Source: Pseudomonadota bacterium
GTDB taxonomy: Bacteria; Pseudomonadota; Gammaproteobacteria; Burkholderiales; Burkholderiaceae_B
NCBI GenBank assembly: GCA_023422555.1
Contig: JAFAGQ010000237.1
Span: 1 to 11,718 of the forward strand
Direction of reading: 5' to 3'
Length of the DNA stretch: 11,718 nt
The notes below the pieces were generated by a model. It was not told where the DNA came from, searched no databases, and worked only from the letters and a program-made list of their open reading frames with translations. A program made the translations under genes and the position numbers. Of the stretch, positions 1-7,029 are shown in pieces. Within the stretch, counting starts at the first letter, position 1. Each line of letters opens with the position of its first letter.

Positions 1-101
1 TGTTCTTTTACAATCAGGGCTTCATGCAAAAAACCGGCGTTACCGGCATCCTGCGGCACCCGGTGGGTTATATTGATCTGAAAACAGCGGATATTCAATG
101 A
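1..101 (+). CDS. 3' end of an unidentified protein (partial)
   Basis: The frame that opens at base 3 runs without a stop to TGA at 99-101 and gives a 32-residue C-terminal tail beginning FFYNQGFMQKTG and ending DLKTADIQ. It is probably the end of a real gene: the next gene starts 18 bases downstream on the same strand with its own ribosome binding site, which is normal operon spacing. I do not recognise the family; the tail shows no signal peptide, membrane segment or known motif. A chance open frame of this length is also possible, so the call rests mainly on position. Confidence 0.5.
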   Translation, partial: FFYNQGFMQKTGVTGILRHPVGYIDLKTADIQ

Positions 102-119
102 CAGCAGACGGGGGAAACC

Positions 120-608
120 ATGTATGACGTTGTTACGGCGGACCTTGAAAATCCAGAGCACGCCAGTGCCGTCCTGACAGTCCTTAATGCCTATGCCTCT
201 GACCCGATGGGGGGCGGTGAACCCCTGTCAGCCTATACACAGAAAAACCTCATCGCATCGCTCAAGAAACGCAGCAATATCTACACCATTCTGGCGTTCG
301 ACCACCAGGAACCGATTGGCATTGCCTTGTGCTTTGAGGGTTTCTCTACATTTGCCTGCAAGCCGCTACTCAATATTCACGATTTCGCGGTCGTGTCCGG
401 CTATCGCGGACAGGGCGTAGGCAAACAGCTGCTCGCACGCGTCAAGCAGCTGGCTCGCAATCTGGGCTGCTGCAAGATCACGCTGGAAGTGCTGGAAGGC
501 AACGCCCCTGGCAAGGCGCTATATACCAGCCATGGCTTTGAACCTTACACACTGGGTCCGCAAACCGGCAAGGCACTGTTCATGCAGTGCCCCATCGACA
601 ACAGCTGA
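120..608 (+). CDS. GNAT-family N-acetyltransferase
   Basis: A 162-residue cytosolic protein of the size of a single Gcn5-related acetyltransferase domain, which transfers an acetyl group from acetyl-CoA to an amine. The acetyl-CoA pyrophosphate loop (motif A) is clear as YRGQGVGKQLL at residues 95-105, with the R/Q-x-x-G-x-G/A pattern at R96-G101. It is followed by a helix and by the motif B segment NAPGKALYTSHGFEPY near 128-143, with the tyrosine and GF typical of the C-terminal strand. The N-terminal half (GGGEPLSAY, about 31-39) is characteristic of a common but functionally undefined subgroup. ATG at 120 is preceded by a purine-rich GGGGGA at 110-115. The gene follows the partial upstream gene closely and converges with the GST gene, leaving 11 bases between stops. 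The substrate (small molecule or protein) cannot be inferred. Confidence 0.9.
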   Translation: MYDVVTADLENPEHASAVLTVLNAYASDPMGGGEPLSAYTQKNLIASLKKRSNIYTILAFDHQEPIGIALCFEGFSTFACKPLLNIHDFAVVSGYRGQGVGKQLLARVKQLARNLGCCKITLEVLEGNAPGKALYTSHGFEPYTLGPQTGKALFMQCPIDNS

Positions 609-619
609 GCAGTTCCGAT

Positions 620-1330
620 CTATTGCGGCGCGTATTGTGCCGCCGAGGGATGAATCTGGCGCTTGATAGGGCCGGCTACTTTGACGTAAGCATCCACGAT
701 ACGCTGGAACCATTGCCCCACCGCCGAGTCATCCTTCCAGTATTGGAAACCGTAAATCCAGGAAAAAATCAGGTGACCGGCAACCACAAAATCGGTGGCG
801 CCCGGCTGCTGTCCGTCCAGATAGGGCATTGCCCCAAGATGCGCTTCCAAAGCGGCCAGTGACTTCTGTGCGCCCTCTGCCGAGCCCGATGCCTGCACTT
901 TCTCCAGCGTGGTTCCGAACCGCTGCTCACGACTCTCCCGAAAATAACCGAGCGCGTCCTTTGGCTGGGCTTCATAAATGGCCATCAGGGAGGGTTTGAA
1001 CATCCCCGGCGTGATATGGCGCAAAATCAGTTCCGTGATCAGCCGTACGCGCGCTCTGTCGGTCTCGCTGTTCAGTCCCAGTGGCGCCTGCGGGTAGGTG
1101 CGATCCAGATACTCCAGAATATCCAGGCTTTCCTTGACGACGTTATCACCATCCGTCAATACAGGCACCAGGCGGGCATCTGCGAAGGCTATTTTTTCCT
1201 TTTCCATGAAGGTGACCGGTTCCGCCTCGAAGGGCAGGCCTTTGTGCACCAGCGCCAGGCGAATCCGCCAGCAGTAAGGGGAAAAAACCAGTTCTCGGTC
1301 ATTGGCGCACAGCTCGTACAGCTTGATCAT
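620..1330 (-). CDS. Glutathione S-transferase family protein (LigE/LigF-like)
   Basis: A 236-residue cytosolic protein with the two-domain GST layout. The N-terminal thioredoxin-like domain (about 1-80) holds SPYCWRIRLAL at 17-27, the cis-proline in LVPVL at 54-58 and the glutathione gamma-glutamyl binding pair E67-S68 in VKESLDILEYL. The helical C-terminal domain (about 90-236) has the folding motif around G177-A-T-D180 before FVVAGHLIF. The SPYCWR signature resembles the beta-etherase/LigE-LigF-like branch, which carries a Ser or Cys near the active site; S17 and C20 are the candidate residues. Such proteins conjugate or reductively cleave electrophiles with glutathione, but the substrate is unknown here. 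ATG at 1330 is preceded by AGGAG at 1336-1340 with 5 bases of spacing. The gene is alone in its orientation and converges with the acetyltransferase. Confidence 0.88.
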   Translation of the reverse strand: MIKLYELCANDRELVFSPYCWRIRLALVHKGLPFEAEPVTFMEKEKIAFADARLVPVLTDGDNVVKESLDILEYLDRTYPQAPLGLNSETDRARVRLITELILRHITPGMFKPSLMAIYEAQPKDALGYFRESREQRFGTTLEKVQASGSAEGAQKSLAALEAHLGAMPYLDGQQPGATDFVVAGHLIFSWIYGFQYWKDDSAVGQWFQRIVDAYVKVAGPIKRQIHPSAAQYAPQ

Positions 1331-1354
1331 CGTGTCTCCTCAATAAGACAGTGG

Positions 1355-1367
1355 TGCCCCTGGGGCA
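1355..1367. promoter_or_regulatory. Perfect odd palindrome upstream of GST gene
   Basis: TGCCCC-T-GGGGCA is a perfect 13-base inverted repeat lying 24 bases upstream of the GST start codon, just 5' of the ribosome binding site. It could be an operator or an mRNA hairpin. No family assignment is possible from sequence alone. Confidence 0.3.
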
Positions 1368-1432
1368 AAATGGAAAACGGTGGCACAATTTACGGCAAAA
1401 CAGTCCAAAACGGCCCTGATCGTTGCTATCTT

Positions 1433-1468
1433 CTGACACCTTGCATGCATGTCTGAGACTGGTGTCAG
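1433..1468. promoter_or_regulatory. 8-bp inverted repeat in the GST/lipoprotein divergent region
   Basis: CTGACACC (1433-1440) and GGTGTCAG (1461-1468) are perfect inverted copies separated by 20 bases, and the spacer includes the palindrome TGCATGCA. The element sits in the middle of the 261-bp gap between two divergent genes, about 100 bases upstream of the GST start and 120 upstream of the lipoprotein start. It could be an operator for a dimeric regulator or a hairpin. The gap also holds CAGTCCA three times (1401, 1482, 1501). Confidence 0.3.
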
Positions 1469-1553
1469 GCGCATAACCTTTCAGTCCATTTCCAAAACAG
1501 CAGTCCAGCTATTTTTTGATACATTTACTTGCTGCCTGTACGAATAAACCGAC

Positions 1554-1559
1554 TATGAT
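1554..1559 (+). promoter_or_regulatory. Probable -10 element of lipoprotein gene
   Basis: TATGAT matches five of six sigma70 -10 bases and lies 32 bases before the lipoprotein start. The matching -35 is weak: TTGCTG at 1529-1534 gives a 19-base spacer. A better -35-like hexamer, TTGATA at 1516-1521, is too far upstream for this -10. The assignment is tentative. Confidence 0.35.
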
Positions 1560-1591
1560 AGCCACATAGTTTCCAACAAGGAGAGTGTACT

Positions 1592-1891
1592 ATGACCTCG
1601 CATATCATAAAAAAAGTCTGTATTGTGGCGCTGGCAGGGGCGCTGATCACTGGTTGCTCTACCCGTCATCCTAATCGTGACCTGGGCACTGTCGGGGGTG
1701 CAGCGCTGGGTGGTGGGGCCGGATACGCCCTCACCGATGGTAATCCGCTGGCGACAGTAGGCGGCGCCGCCCTGGGTGGCCTGGTGGGTAACCAGGTCTT
1801 CAAAGACAGCGACGATAACTATGATCGTGGACGCCGTCACTACCGTGATGACCGCCGTTACCGCGATCGCCGTGGTCGCCACTGGCGTTAA
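1592..1891 (+). CDS. Glycine-zipper outer-membrane lipoprotein
   Basis: A 99-residue precursor. The N-terminus is a lipoprotein signal peptide: Lys7-Lys8, a hydrophobic stretch, then lipobox I19-T20-G21-C22, so the mature chain starts at Cys22 and is lipidated. Ser at +2 argues for sorting to the outer membrane. The body (about 32-69) is a glycine-zipper 2TM-like domain made of two copies of TVGGAALGG (33-41 and 55-63), as in the Rickettsia 17-kDa antigen/SlyB-like families. The tail from about 72 to 99 is very rich in Arg, Asp, Tyr and His and looks disordered or able to bind charged surfaces. ATG at 1592 has AAGGAG at 1578-1583, spacing 8. The general role of such proteins is envelope integrity; nothing more specific can be stated. 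The gene stands alone and ends at two successive hairpins. Confidence 0.85.
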   Translation: MTSHIIKKVCIVALAGALITGCSTRHPNRDLGTVGGAALGGGAGYALTDGNPLATVGGAALGGLVGNQVFKDSDDNYDRGRRHYRDDRRYRDRRGRHWR

Positions 1892-1894
1892 TCC

Positions 1895-1922
1895 CTGAAC
1901 GCCCGCCCTTGCGGGCTTTCAG
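1895..1922 (+). terminator. Hairpin after lipoprotein gene
   Basis: The arms 1895-1906 and 1911-1922 pair over 12 positions with one mismatch (C1900 opposite T1917) around a CCTT loop. The core GCCCGC/GCGGGC is perfect. The hairpin begins 3 bases after the lipoprotein stop. No long T run follows, so it may act together with the next hairpin or protect the 3' end. Confidence 0.6.
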
Positions 1923-1930
1923 CGGCAAAG

Positions 1931-1972
1931 AAAAAACCGCCACGCACTGATTGTGCCGTGGCGGTTTTTTTT
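1931..1972. terminator. Bidirectional rho-independent terminator
   Basis: CCGCCACG (1937-1944) pairs perfectly with CGTGGCGG (1957-1964), and CAC/GTG extends the stem inwards past a bulge. Six A residues (1931-1936) precede it and eight T residues (1965-1972) follow, so an RNA read from either strand ends in a GC stem plus U tract. It serves the lipoprotein gene from the left and the metal-binding protein gene from the right; the stop codon of the latter abuts the T run. Confidence 0.85.
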
Positions 1973-2184
1973 CATACTTTCAGCACGTAGCCGGCGTCTT
2001 TTACCGTATCAGCCAGCTGCTGGGCCGAGACATTCTCATCAGCCACGATATCGGCTGACTCCCCTTCCAGACTGACCTGAGCTGACACGACCCCCGGCAC
2101 GGCTTCCAGTGCATGTTTGACATGTGCCACGCACTTGCCGCAAGTCATGCCTTCGACTTTGGCTTTGATCACATTGGTACTCAT
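1972..2184 (-). CDS. Heavy-metal-associated (HMA) domain protein, CopZ-like copper chaperone
   Basis: A 70-residue single-domain cytosolic protein with the ferredoxin-like HMA fold. The metal-binding loop is VEGMTCGKCVAHV at about 10-22, with C15 and C18 forming the CxxC site that binds Cu(I) in this family. It ends with a typical DTVKDAGYVLKV strand-helix segment. Family members deliver copper to P-type ATPases or sequester it, but no CopA ATPase or MerR/CueR regulator is in the window, so it is an orphan here. ATG at 2184 has AGGAG at 2191-2195, spacing 6. The gene lies downstream of the phosphoesterase on the same strand across a 149-base gap and ends at a bidirectional terminator. Binding of another soft metal is possible. 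Confidence 0.9.
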   Translation of the reverse strand: MSTNVIKAKVEGMTCGKCVAHVKHALEAVPGVVSAQVSLEGESADIVADENVSAQQLADTVKDAGYVLKV

Positions 2185-2254
2185 GACTTACTCCTGCTGT
2201 TGAAATCCCGTATATCCCCCTGACTGTCCCTTTGCCTTGCCTGCATCGTTATGG

Positions 2255-2268
2255 CCCTGTCGGCAGGG
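2255..2268. promoter_or_regulatory. Short dyad upstream of HMA protein gene
   Basis: CCCTG-TCGG-CAGGG is a perfect 5-base inverted repeat about 71-84 bases before the HMA start codon. MerR-type copper regulators bind dyads between widely spaced -35 and -10 boxes, but I do not see a convincing -35/-10 pair or a CueR consensus around it. It could equally be a hairpin after the upstream gene. Confidence 0.2.
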
Positions 2269-2333
2269 GGGAAACTGCTTCTATGATATCGCGTTTCTGA
2301 GATCGCGTTCCCTCACACTCAACTTACAACGCT

Positions 2334-3083
2334 TTAGCGCGAGACCGGAAGAGACGCTACGCGATCCTGTCCGCTGCCATCCAGATCTCCGGCGCGGATG
2401 ACTGCCCCGTCCATATCCAGGACGCCACGCAAACCAACTGCATGCGCCTGAAATCCCAGCCGCTCAAAATGCGCGGAATAATCATAAAAATCGTGATGAT
2501 GCCCGTGAAAAACCCGCGTGGCACCCAGCGTGTTGGCAAGCTTATCAAGCACCACAAAGCCATAGCGATTGCACGAAGGTGCTTCATGCAGAACCAGGAT
2601 ATCGGCCTGCTCCTGCATCAACGCTTCGTAATCACTGGGGAAGATCGAACTGCGATGACGCAGCCGATCACCGCTGCCTTTGGCGCCGGCAGTACTCAGG
2701 CTGTGCGTCTCGTAGTCTTGCGGACTGTAAAAGCGCCAGAACGGCCTTGCCGGATTCCAGATGGTGCCACGAAAAACACCTCCCAGCCCCGCAATGCGCA
2801 CGCCATGGATATCCACCACACGCCCATGCAGATTACGATCAGCCAGTTCAGATTCAAACAGATTTTTATATAGCGCCGGCGTGTCGGTATCATGATTACC
2901 GGGAATCCACCAGATATCAGTCAACGCCATGATGTCGCGCAAAATCAGCTGTAGGGGTTCGTGGGCCTGAATATCGCCCAGAAAAACAATCGCATCGGGT
3001 TTGCCGGCAATAACGATATCCCGGCAGTGCTCAAAACTGCCATGCGTATCGCCAAAAAAGAAAATGCGCGCATTCGCATTCAT
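2334..3083 (-). CDS. Calcineurin-like metallophosphoesterase
   Basis: A 249-residue protein containing every metal-ligand motif of the calcineurin-like phosphoesterase superfamily in order: GDTHG at 11-15 (D12, H14), LGD at 35-37 (D37), GNHD at 62-65, LHE at 165-167 (H166) and GHHH at 194-197. These bind a dinuclear metal centre that hydrolyses phosphomono- or phosphodiesters. There is no signal peptide, so it should be cytosolic. The last 30 residues are acidic/Gly-rich and hydrophilic, outside the core fold. The start at 3083 has only a weak AGGT upstream, but the D12 motif lies close enough to make it the natural start. It is separated from the acylase gene by a terminator-like hairpin and from the HMA gene by 149 bases. 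The substrate (nucleotide, cyclic nucleotide or protein phosphate) is not determinable. Confidence 0.88.
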   Translation of the reverse strand: MNANARIFFFGDTHGSFEHCRDIVIAGKPDAIVFLGDIQAHEPLQLILRDIMALTDIWWIPGNHDTDTPALYKNLFESELADRNLHGRVVDIHGVRIAGLGGVFRGTIWNPARPFWRFYSPQDYETHSLSTAGAKGSGDRLRHRSSIFPSDYEALMQEQADILVLHEAPSCNRYGFVVLDKLANTLGATRVFHGHHHDFYDYSAHFERLGFQAHAVGLRGVLDMDGAVIRAGDLDGSGQDRVASLPVSR

Positions 3084-3110
3084 GACCGTACCTGGAAACC
3101 TGATGTCCGG

Positions 3111-3149
3111 AAAACCCGCGGTCCCCGGATGTGGATATCCGGGAACCGC
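3111..3149 (-). terminator. Terminator of the acylase gene
   Basis: Arms 3118-3130 and 3137-3149 (outer ends GCGGT and ACCGC) form a 13-base stem with one mismatch around a 6-base loop. Read on the minus strand, the stem is followed within three bases by TTTT (complement of 3111-3114). It lies about 105 bases beyond the acylase stop and just before the phosphoesterase start, so it should insulate the two genes. Confidence 0.6.
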
Positions 3150-3254
3150 CTGTCTTCATTTTACGCACAAAACAGCTTGAGCAGGATAGGGATTCGACCA
3201 TCGCAAACCGCTTAAGTTCGGTCTGCGGCCAGGTCAGCTACGATCACAACGGCG

Positions 3255-5873
3255 TTACTGCGCGCCTTTACTCGTGCCCGGTTCGAATTTGAGCACCTTG
3301 ACGGTATTTTCCTTCACTTTTTCCCTGGTAAAGGACAGTGGAATGTACTCGCCTTTGGCCCACAGCGGCGCCAGATCCCGATAACCCGGCTGGCGACTGT
3401 CTCCCGATTGTCCCGGGGTGTTGATGACCCGGGAATCATCCCATTGACCCACATCCAGTACCATGCGGAAAGACGCCCCTGCCGTCAGGTTATAGCTTTT
3501 CTCACCGTAACTGGTGGCCATGGGCGTAAAGCCCGAGCCGCCAATGGGGCCGGCATCCACGTTATAGGTCTTTTTCTCTTCATCAGACAGCACCGCGTTC
3601 ATCGGATGCAGGAACACTGCCTTGTGCAGCGATCCCCATTTCCAGGCCTTGGGATCCTCTCCCAGCTTATCGCTGACCTCAGCCACCGCATCCTTTAGCG
3701 AGTCAAGCATGACCTTGTTGCGATCTTCTTCAGAGAACCAGTCCTGGGGTTTTTCGATGACATCCAGAACACGCTCGGGATCGGCAAGACCAATCACTTT
3801 TGCAATATCAGGATCAAATGCGCGATCCACTACGGCCTTGCGCAGATAACGACTGAACCACACCTCAAAAATCGCCGCTTCCGGACTGTCGGCCAGTACT
3901 TCACCATCCCAGTTCTGCAGCATCTCTACCACGGGTTTGAGTCTGGCATCATCGGTGCTGACATTCTTCAGGACAGCAACCGTTCTGACGGCCGGCAAAG
4001 ACACTTTTTCGTTCTGCCAGCCTTCCGAATCGGCAATCGACGATTTGTCTTTGGCGCCAATGATTTCCTTGAGCCGTTTGGCACGGAAGTCACTGCTCCA
4101 TTCGAAACCGATCCCTTTTTTGAAAGCCGGATGATCTGGCGGAATATTGTTCTCATTCGCCGTCACAATATAGCCCTGTTCGGGGTTGTACAGGCTGGGC
4201 AATTCATCCATGTCACGGTAGCCTTTCCATTCGTAGCGGCCGTCACCCGGCACCGGTGTCAGGCCATCCCAATCCCGCTTGACGGTAAGGCCGCCGGGCA
4301 TCCATGCAATATTGCCGCTGCTGTCGGCAAAGACCTGATTCTCACCGGGTGCACCCCAGCGATTCATGGCTGCCTTGAACTCATCCCAGTTCGTCGCACG
4401 CATGTAATCCATGGAACCGTAGTATGGCGCCATGCCCAAATCCAGCCACGCAGCGCGCAGGGCCCAGGCCTTGTGCGTGCTGTCATCCTGATAAAGAACC
4501 GGACCGTGACGTGTAAAACGCAGCGTAACTTTCTGCGCCGGCCCGCCCTTGACTTCGATCTCCTCTTCTACCGTTTCCATGGGCTCCCAGCGACCCTTGT
4601 ATTTGTACTCATCCTTGTTATCAGGATTGATCTCGTACTGATACATATCCTCCTGGTCCATATAGAAGCGGGTCAGACCAAAACCGATTTTGTCGTTATG
4701 TCCAATGGAAATGCCGGGCAGAAAGGGTTCTCCCGCGCCGATCACAGAAAGCCCCGGTGCCGTCAGCTGGCTGATATAGCGCAGGCTTGGCGCACCATGG
4801 GAGCGGTGCGGATCATTGGCCAGTATGGGCCTGCCGGTAGTTGTCCGCTTTCCGTCGATCACCCAGTTATTCGAACCCAGTCCCCTGCCAACGTCGCTGT
4901 CGTTTTCAATCACGTTGTAAAGCTCGGATATTGGCACATCATTCGAAGCCGACATTTTTTCTGATTTTTTTGCAGGTTTGGTTCCGGACGGATCATTGCT
5001 CTCCCCAGCTGGCGGCAGTTTGGCGAATTTGGGTGTCGCCGTAGCCAGCTTGTATGCATCCTTGATTTTTTCTACCGGGATCGCGCAAGGGTCAATGCCC
5101 TCGACCAGTTTGGGATCGACCGTGGGACTCAGTTCACGTCGCAGCCAGTCGGCTTTGACCGGATTATCCTTGACCTTGCAGAAGACGGCAGCGCGATCCA
5201 CTTCATTGGTGGCATTCAGCGTCAGGCCATGGTGGCGAATGCGCACCACATCTTCCGGCTTCCACTCCGAAGGCTTATAGCCCAGTTTTTTGAATTCCTG
5301 CGGCAACAAATCTGGATTCGATTCCGTCATTTTGACGAACTGATTGATACCATCGGTGAAGGCCTGTGCCACCCGCTTTGAGTCGGACCCATAAGCCAGC
5401 CATTCGCGGTACATATCTCCTCTGAAAAGGACGGCACGCGCCATGCGATCGCCGTCGACATAATCGGGACCGAAATCTTTCGCCATTTCACCCAGTCCGC
5501 GCTTGCGCCACAAGTCGATCTGGAACAGCCTGTCCCTGGCGGCATTAAAGCCCTGCAGGAAGAAGGCATCGTAAAGCGTTTCTGCGTAGATGTGAGGAAT
5601 ACCCCATTTATCGATGGAAATCGAACCCGGCTTTTCCAGGCCGTCCAGTGTCAGGGTCTCTGCTTCGGTACTATCGGCGTCCCCATTTGCGCCTGTATCA
5701 CTTGTACCTGTGCTTTTGCCCTCTGATCCATTACTGCCTCCTCTGTTACCGGCTGCGCTGCCTGCCTCGCTGGGCGTGGCTGTACCGGTCTCGCCGGTTC
5801 GGGCACTCGCGGGCACGAACGAGGTGCCTGCGAAGACGGTTGCCAATGCAGCAACCAGAATTACGCGTTTCAT
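3255..5873 (-). CDS. Secreted penicillin acylase family hydrolase (S45 Ntn-hydrolase)
   Basis: An 872-residue precursor. The start is set at 5873, not at an in-frame ATG 16 codons upstream: AGGAG at 5879-5883 is spaced 5 bases from it, and a Sec signal peptide begins there (MKRVILVAALA, cleavage probably after ASA at 22-24). Residues 25-74 are a Gly/Ser/Thr/Glu-rich linker. The alpha chain spans about 75-333 and includes ARDRLFQIDLWRKRG and two cysteines (C232, C263), the only ones visible in the mature chain. Autocleavage is expected at G333/S334, exposing nucleophile Ser in SNNWVIDGK. Counting from that Ser, Asn at beta-240 (TANENN), Arg at beta-264 (SDFRAKR) and the MDQED acids at beta-73/76 lie at or within one residue of the oxyanion Asn241, Arg263 and calcium-binding residues of penicillin G acylase. 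The family hydrolyses amides such as penicillins, N-acyl amino acids or acyl-homoserine lactones in the periplasm; the true substrate is unknown. It is divergent from the IclR gene. Confidence 0.92.
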   Translation of the reverse strand: MKRVILVAALATVFAGTSFVPASARTGETGTATPSEAGSAAGNRGGSNGSEGKSTGTSDTGANGDADSTEAETLTLDGLEKPGSISIDKWGIPHIYAETLYDAFFLQGFNAARDRLFQIDLWRKRGLGEMAKDFGPDYVDGDRMARAVLFRGDMYREWLAYGSDSKRVAQAFTDGINQFVKMTESNPDLLPQEFKKLGYKPSEWKPEDVVRIRHHGLTLNATNEVDRAAVFCKVKDNPVKADWLRRELSPTVDPKLVEGIDPCAIPVEKIKDAYKLATATPKFAKLPPAGESNDPSGTKPAKKSEKMSASNDVPISELYNVIENDSDVGRGLGSNNWVIDGKRTTTGRPILANDPHRSHGAPSLRYISQLTAPGLSVIGAGEPFLPGISIGHNDKIGFGLTRFYMDQEDMYQYEINPDNKDEYKYKGRWEPMETVEEEIEVKGGPAQKVTLRFTRHGPVLYQDDSTHKAWALRAAWLDLGMAPYYGSMDYMRATNWDEFKAAMNRWGAPGENQVFADSSGNIAWMPGGLTVKRDWDGLTPVPGDGRYEWKGYRDMDELPSLYNPEQGYIVTANENNIPPDHPAFKKGIGFEWSSDFRAKRLKEIIGAKDKSSIADSEGWQNEKVSLPAVRTVAVLKNVSTDDARLKPVVEMLQNWDGEVLADSPEAAIFEVWFSRYLRKAVVDRAFDPDIAKVIGLADPERVLDVIEKPQDWFSEEDRNKVMLDSLKDAVAEVSDKLGEDPKAWKWGSLHKAVFLHPMNAVLSDEEKKTYNVDAGPIGGSGFTPMATSYGEKSYNLTAGASFRMVLDVGQWDDSRVINTPGQSGDSRQPGYRDLAPLWAKGEYIPLSFTREKVKENTVKVLKFEPGTSKGAQ

Positions 5874-5875
5874 AT

Positions 5876-5885
5876 CTTCTCCTCT
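5876..5885 (-). promoter_or_regulatory. Ribosome binding site deciding the acylase start
   Basis: The minus strand reads AGAGGAGAAG immediately before the ATG at 5873, a near-ideal Shine-Dalgarno. The in-frame upstream ATG at 5921 would put this element inside the coding sequence and the signal peptide 16 residues in, so it is unlikely to be used. Confidence 0.8.
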
Positions 5886-5917
5886 TTCAATTTCATTTGT
5901 GTTGATGAATAATGATT

Positions 5918-5933
5918 TCATCTGAACTGATGA
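5918..5933. promoter_or_regulatory. Imperfect palindrome in acylase/IclR intergenic region
   Basis: TCATC-TGAACT-GATGA is a perfect 5-base dyad (plus one inner G/C pair) 45-60 bases upstream of the acylase start, in an AT-rich 236-base divergent spacer (5874-6109). It is a plausible operator for the adjacent IclR-type regulator or another factor. No other gene is visible in the spacer. Confidence 0.3.
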
Positions 5934-6109
5934 TTTATTTTAAGTATGAACTAAATGAACACGGTCCGGCCCGGTGCGATTCCCGTCATCTTCCGTACCC
6001 CGTTAGATATCATCAGAGGATGGCACGACTAACATATGCAATCAAACAAAACAGTGTAAGAAAATATGGCATCGGTTAAACTGTACGTTCAACTTCTTTT
6101 GTCACCTGC

Positions 6110-6874
6110 ATGAACAACACTGCATCCAGTCCTGAAAATCATCGCGTCAAAACAGCCTTGCGCGTGATTGAAATCATCGAGATTTTTTCCAGGGAACGCA
6201 GACCGCTGGCCTTATCTGAACTGGCGCGCGAATTGAATGCGCCTGCCTCCAGTTGTCTGGCGCTGATTCGCACATTGCTCAGTCTGGGCTATCTTTATGA
6301 AACGTCGCGGCGCCAGGGTTATTACCCCACGGGACGTTTACTGGCCATGGCGCAACGTATCACGCAGGCTGATCCGGTTCTGGAGCGGCTGTATCCCAGC
6401 CTGCAGGAACTGGGAGCCATCACCGGCGAAACCGTGGTTCTAGGTAAACTCACCGCGCACCATAGTGTCGTGTATCTGGACGTACTGCCATCGTCCAATC
6501 CGATTCATTACGTAGCTGTCGCCGGTGAGCAAAAAGAAGTCCACGCCAACTCGCTGGGCAAGGCCCTTTTTTCGGCATTGGACGTAACGGAACAGCAGGA
6601 ATTGCTTGGTCATATGAGCTTCAGAAAGCGCACGGCCAACACGCTGACGACCAGCGAAGCGTTTCTTGCCGACATCAAAGCCGGCAAGGAAAAGGGACTG
6701 TTCACCAACCTTGGGGAATCCATGGTGGATGTCGGCGCCATCGCGTGGCCTGTCACGGTGTCTGGCGGAGCCTACGCCATCTCTATCGCCGGTCCGCTAT
6801 ATCGCATTGAAGCTAACCTGGAAAATCATGCCCAGAAGCTACGTGTCATGTGCACGTTCATTGAACAGCAGTGA
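6110..6874 (+). CDS. IclR-family transcriptional regulator
   Basis: A 254-residue cytosolic DNA-binding protein. Residues about 13-75 are the winged helix-turn-helix: LSELARELNAPASSCLALIR at 35-54 is the HTH, followed by LLSLGYLYE and the wing ending GYYPTG. Residues about 85-252 are the IclR effector-binding domain, with the conserved HANSLGKALFS at 145-155 and the segment ESMVDVGAIAWPV at 203-215. IclR proteins sense small carboxylates or aromatics and usually regulate neighbouring catabolic genes. This one is divergent from the acylase and convergent with the acyl-CoA dehydrogenase cluster, so either may be a target. The ATG at 6110 is the only workable start (the frame closes at TAA 6077-6079) but has no clear Shine-Dalgarno, suggesting weak or leaderless translation. 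Confidence 0.92.
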   Translation: MNNTASSPENHRVKTALRVIEIIEIFSRERRPLALSELARELNAPASSCLALIRTLLSLGYLYETSRRQGYYPTGRLLAMAQRITQADPVLERLYPSLQELGAITGETVVLGKLTAHHSVVYLDVLPSSNPIHYVAVAGEQKEVHANSLGKALFSALDVTEQQELLGHMSFRKRTANTLTTSEAFLADIKAGKEKGLFTNLGESMVDVGAIAWPVTVSGGAYAISIAGPLYRIEANLENHAQKLRVMCTFIEQQ

Positions 6875-6893
6875 TTTCAGTACTGCGTGGGCT

Positions 6894-6997
6894 CTTCCTG
6901 ATACAGCCTGAGTCCTTCCTGATATCCAGATACTGCCTGAGCTCTCTGATTCCGCAGCGCGACTTTTTGCGTTCTCCGTTTGTCCTTCTTCCTGATA
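6894..6997. repeat. Degenerate short repeats between IclR and acyl-CoA dehydrogenase genes
   Basis: CTTCCTGATA occurs three times exactly (6894-6903, 6915-6924, 6988-6997). The first copy continues as CAGCCTGAGTC to make a 21-base unit directly followed by the second copy, which carries an 8-base insertion before CTGCCTGAGCTC. A further decayed piece, CTCTGATTCCGCAG, lies between copies two and three. They fill most of the 155-base gap between two convergent genes; no clear terminator is visible there. Confidence 0.6.
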
Positions 6998-7029
6998 CGC
7001 AGCCTCCGCGGATATCAGCCTTTCGCCCA

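Noticed and set aside
3180..3215. tRNA T-arm-like sequence (GATTCGA flanked by a short, bulged stem)
   Set aside because: Only the T-arm resemblance is present. No acceptor stem, anticodon arm or D arm can be drawn on either strand, so it is not a tRNA or a clear attachment site.
4131..4964. 277-codon plus-strand frame opposite the acylase gene
   Set aside because: It is a shadow of the acylase coding strand: no domain signature, no ribosome binding site, and the opposite frame has clear catalytic motifs.
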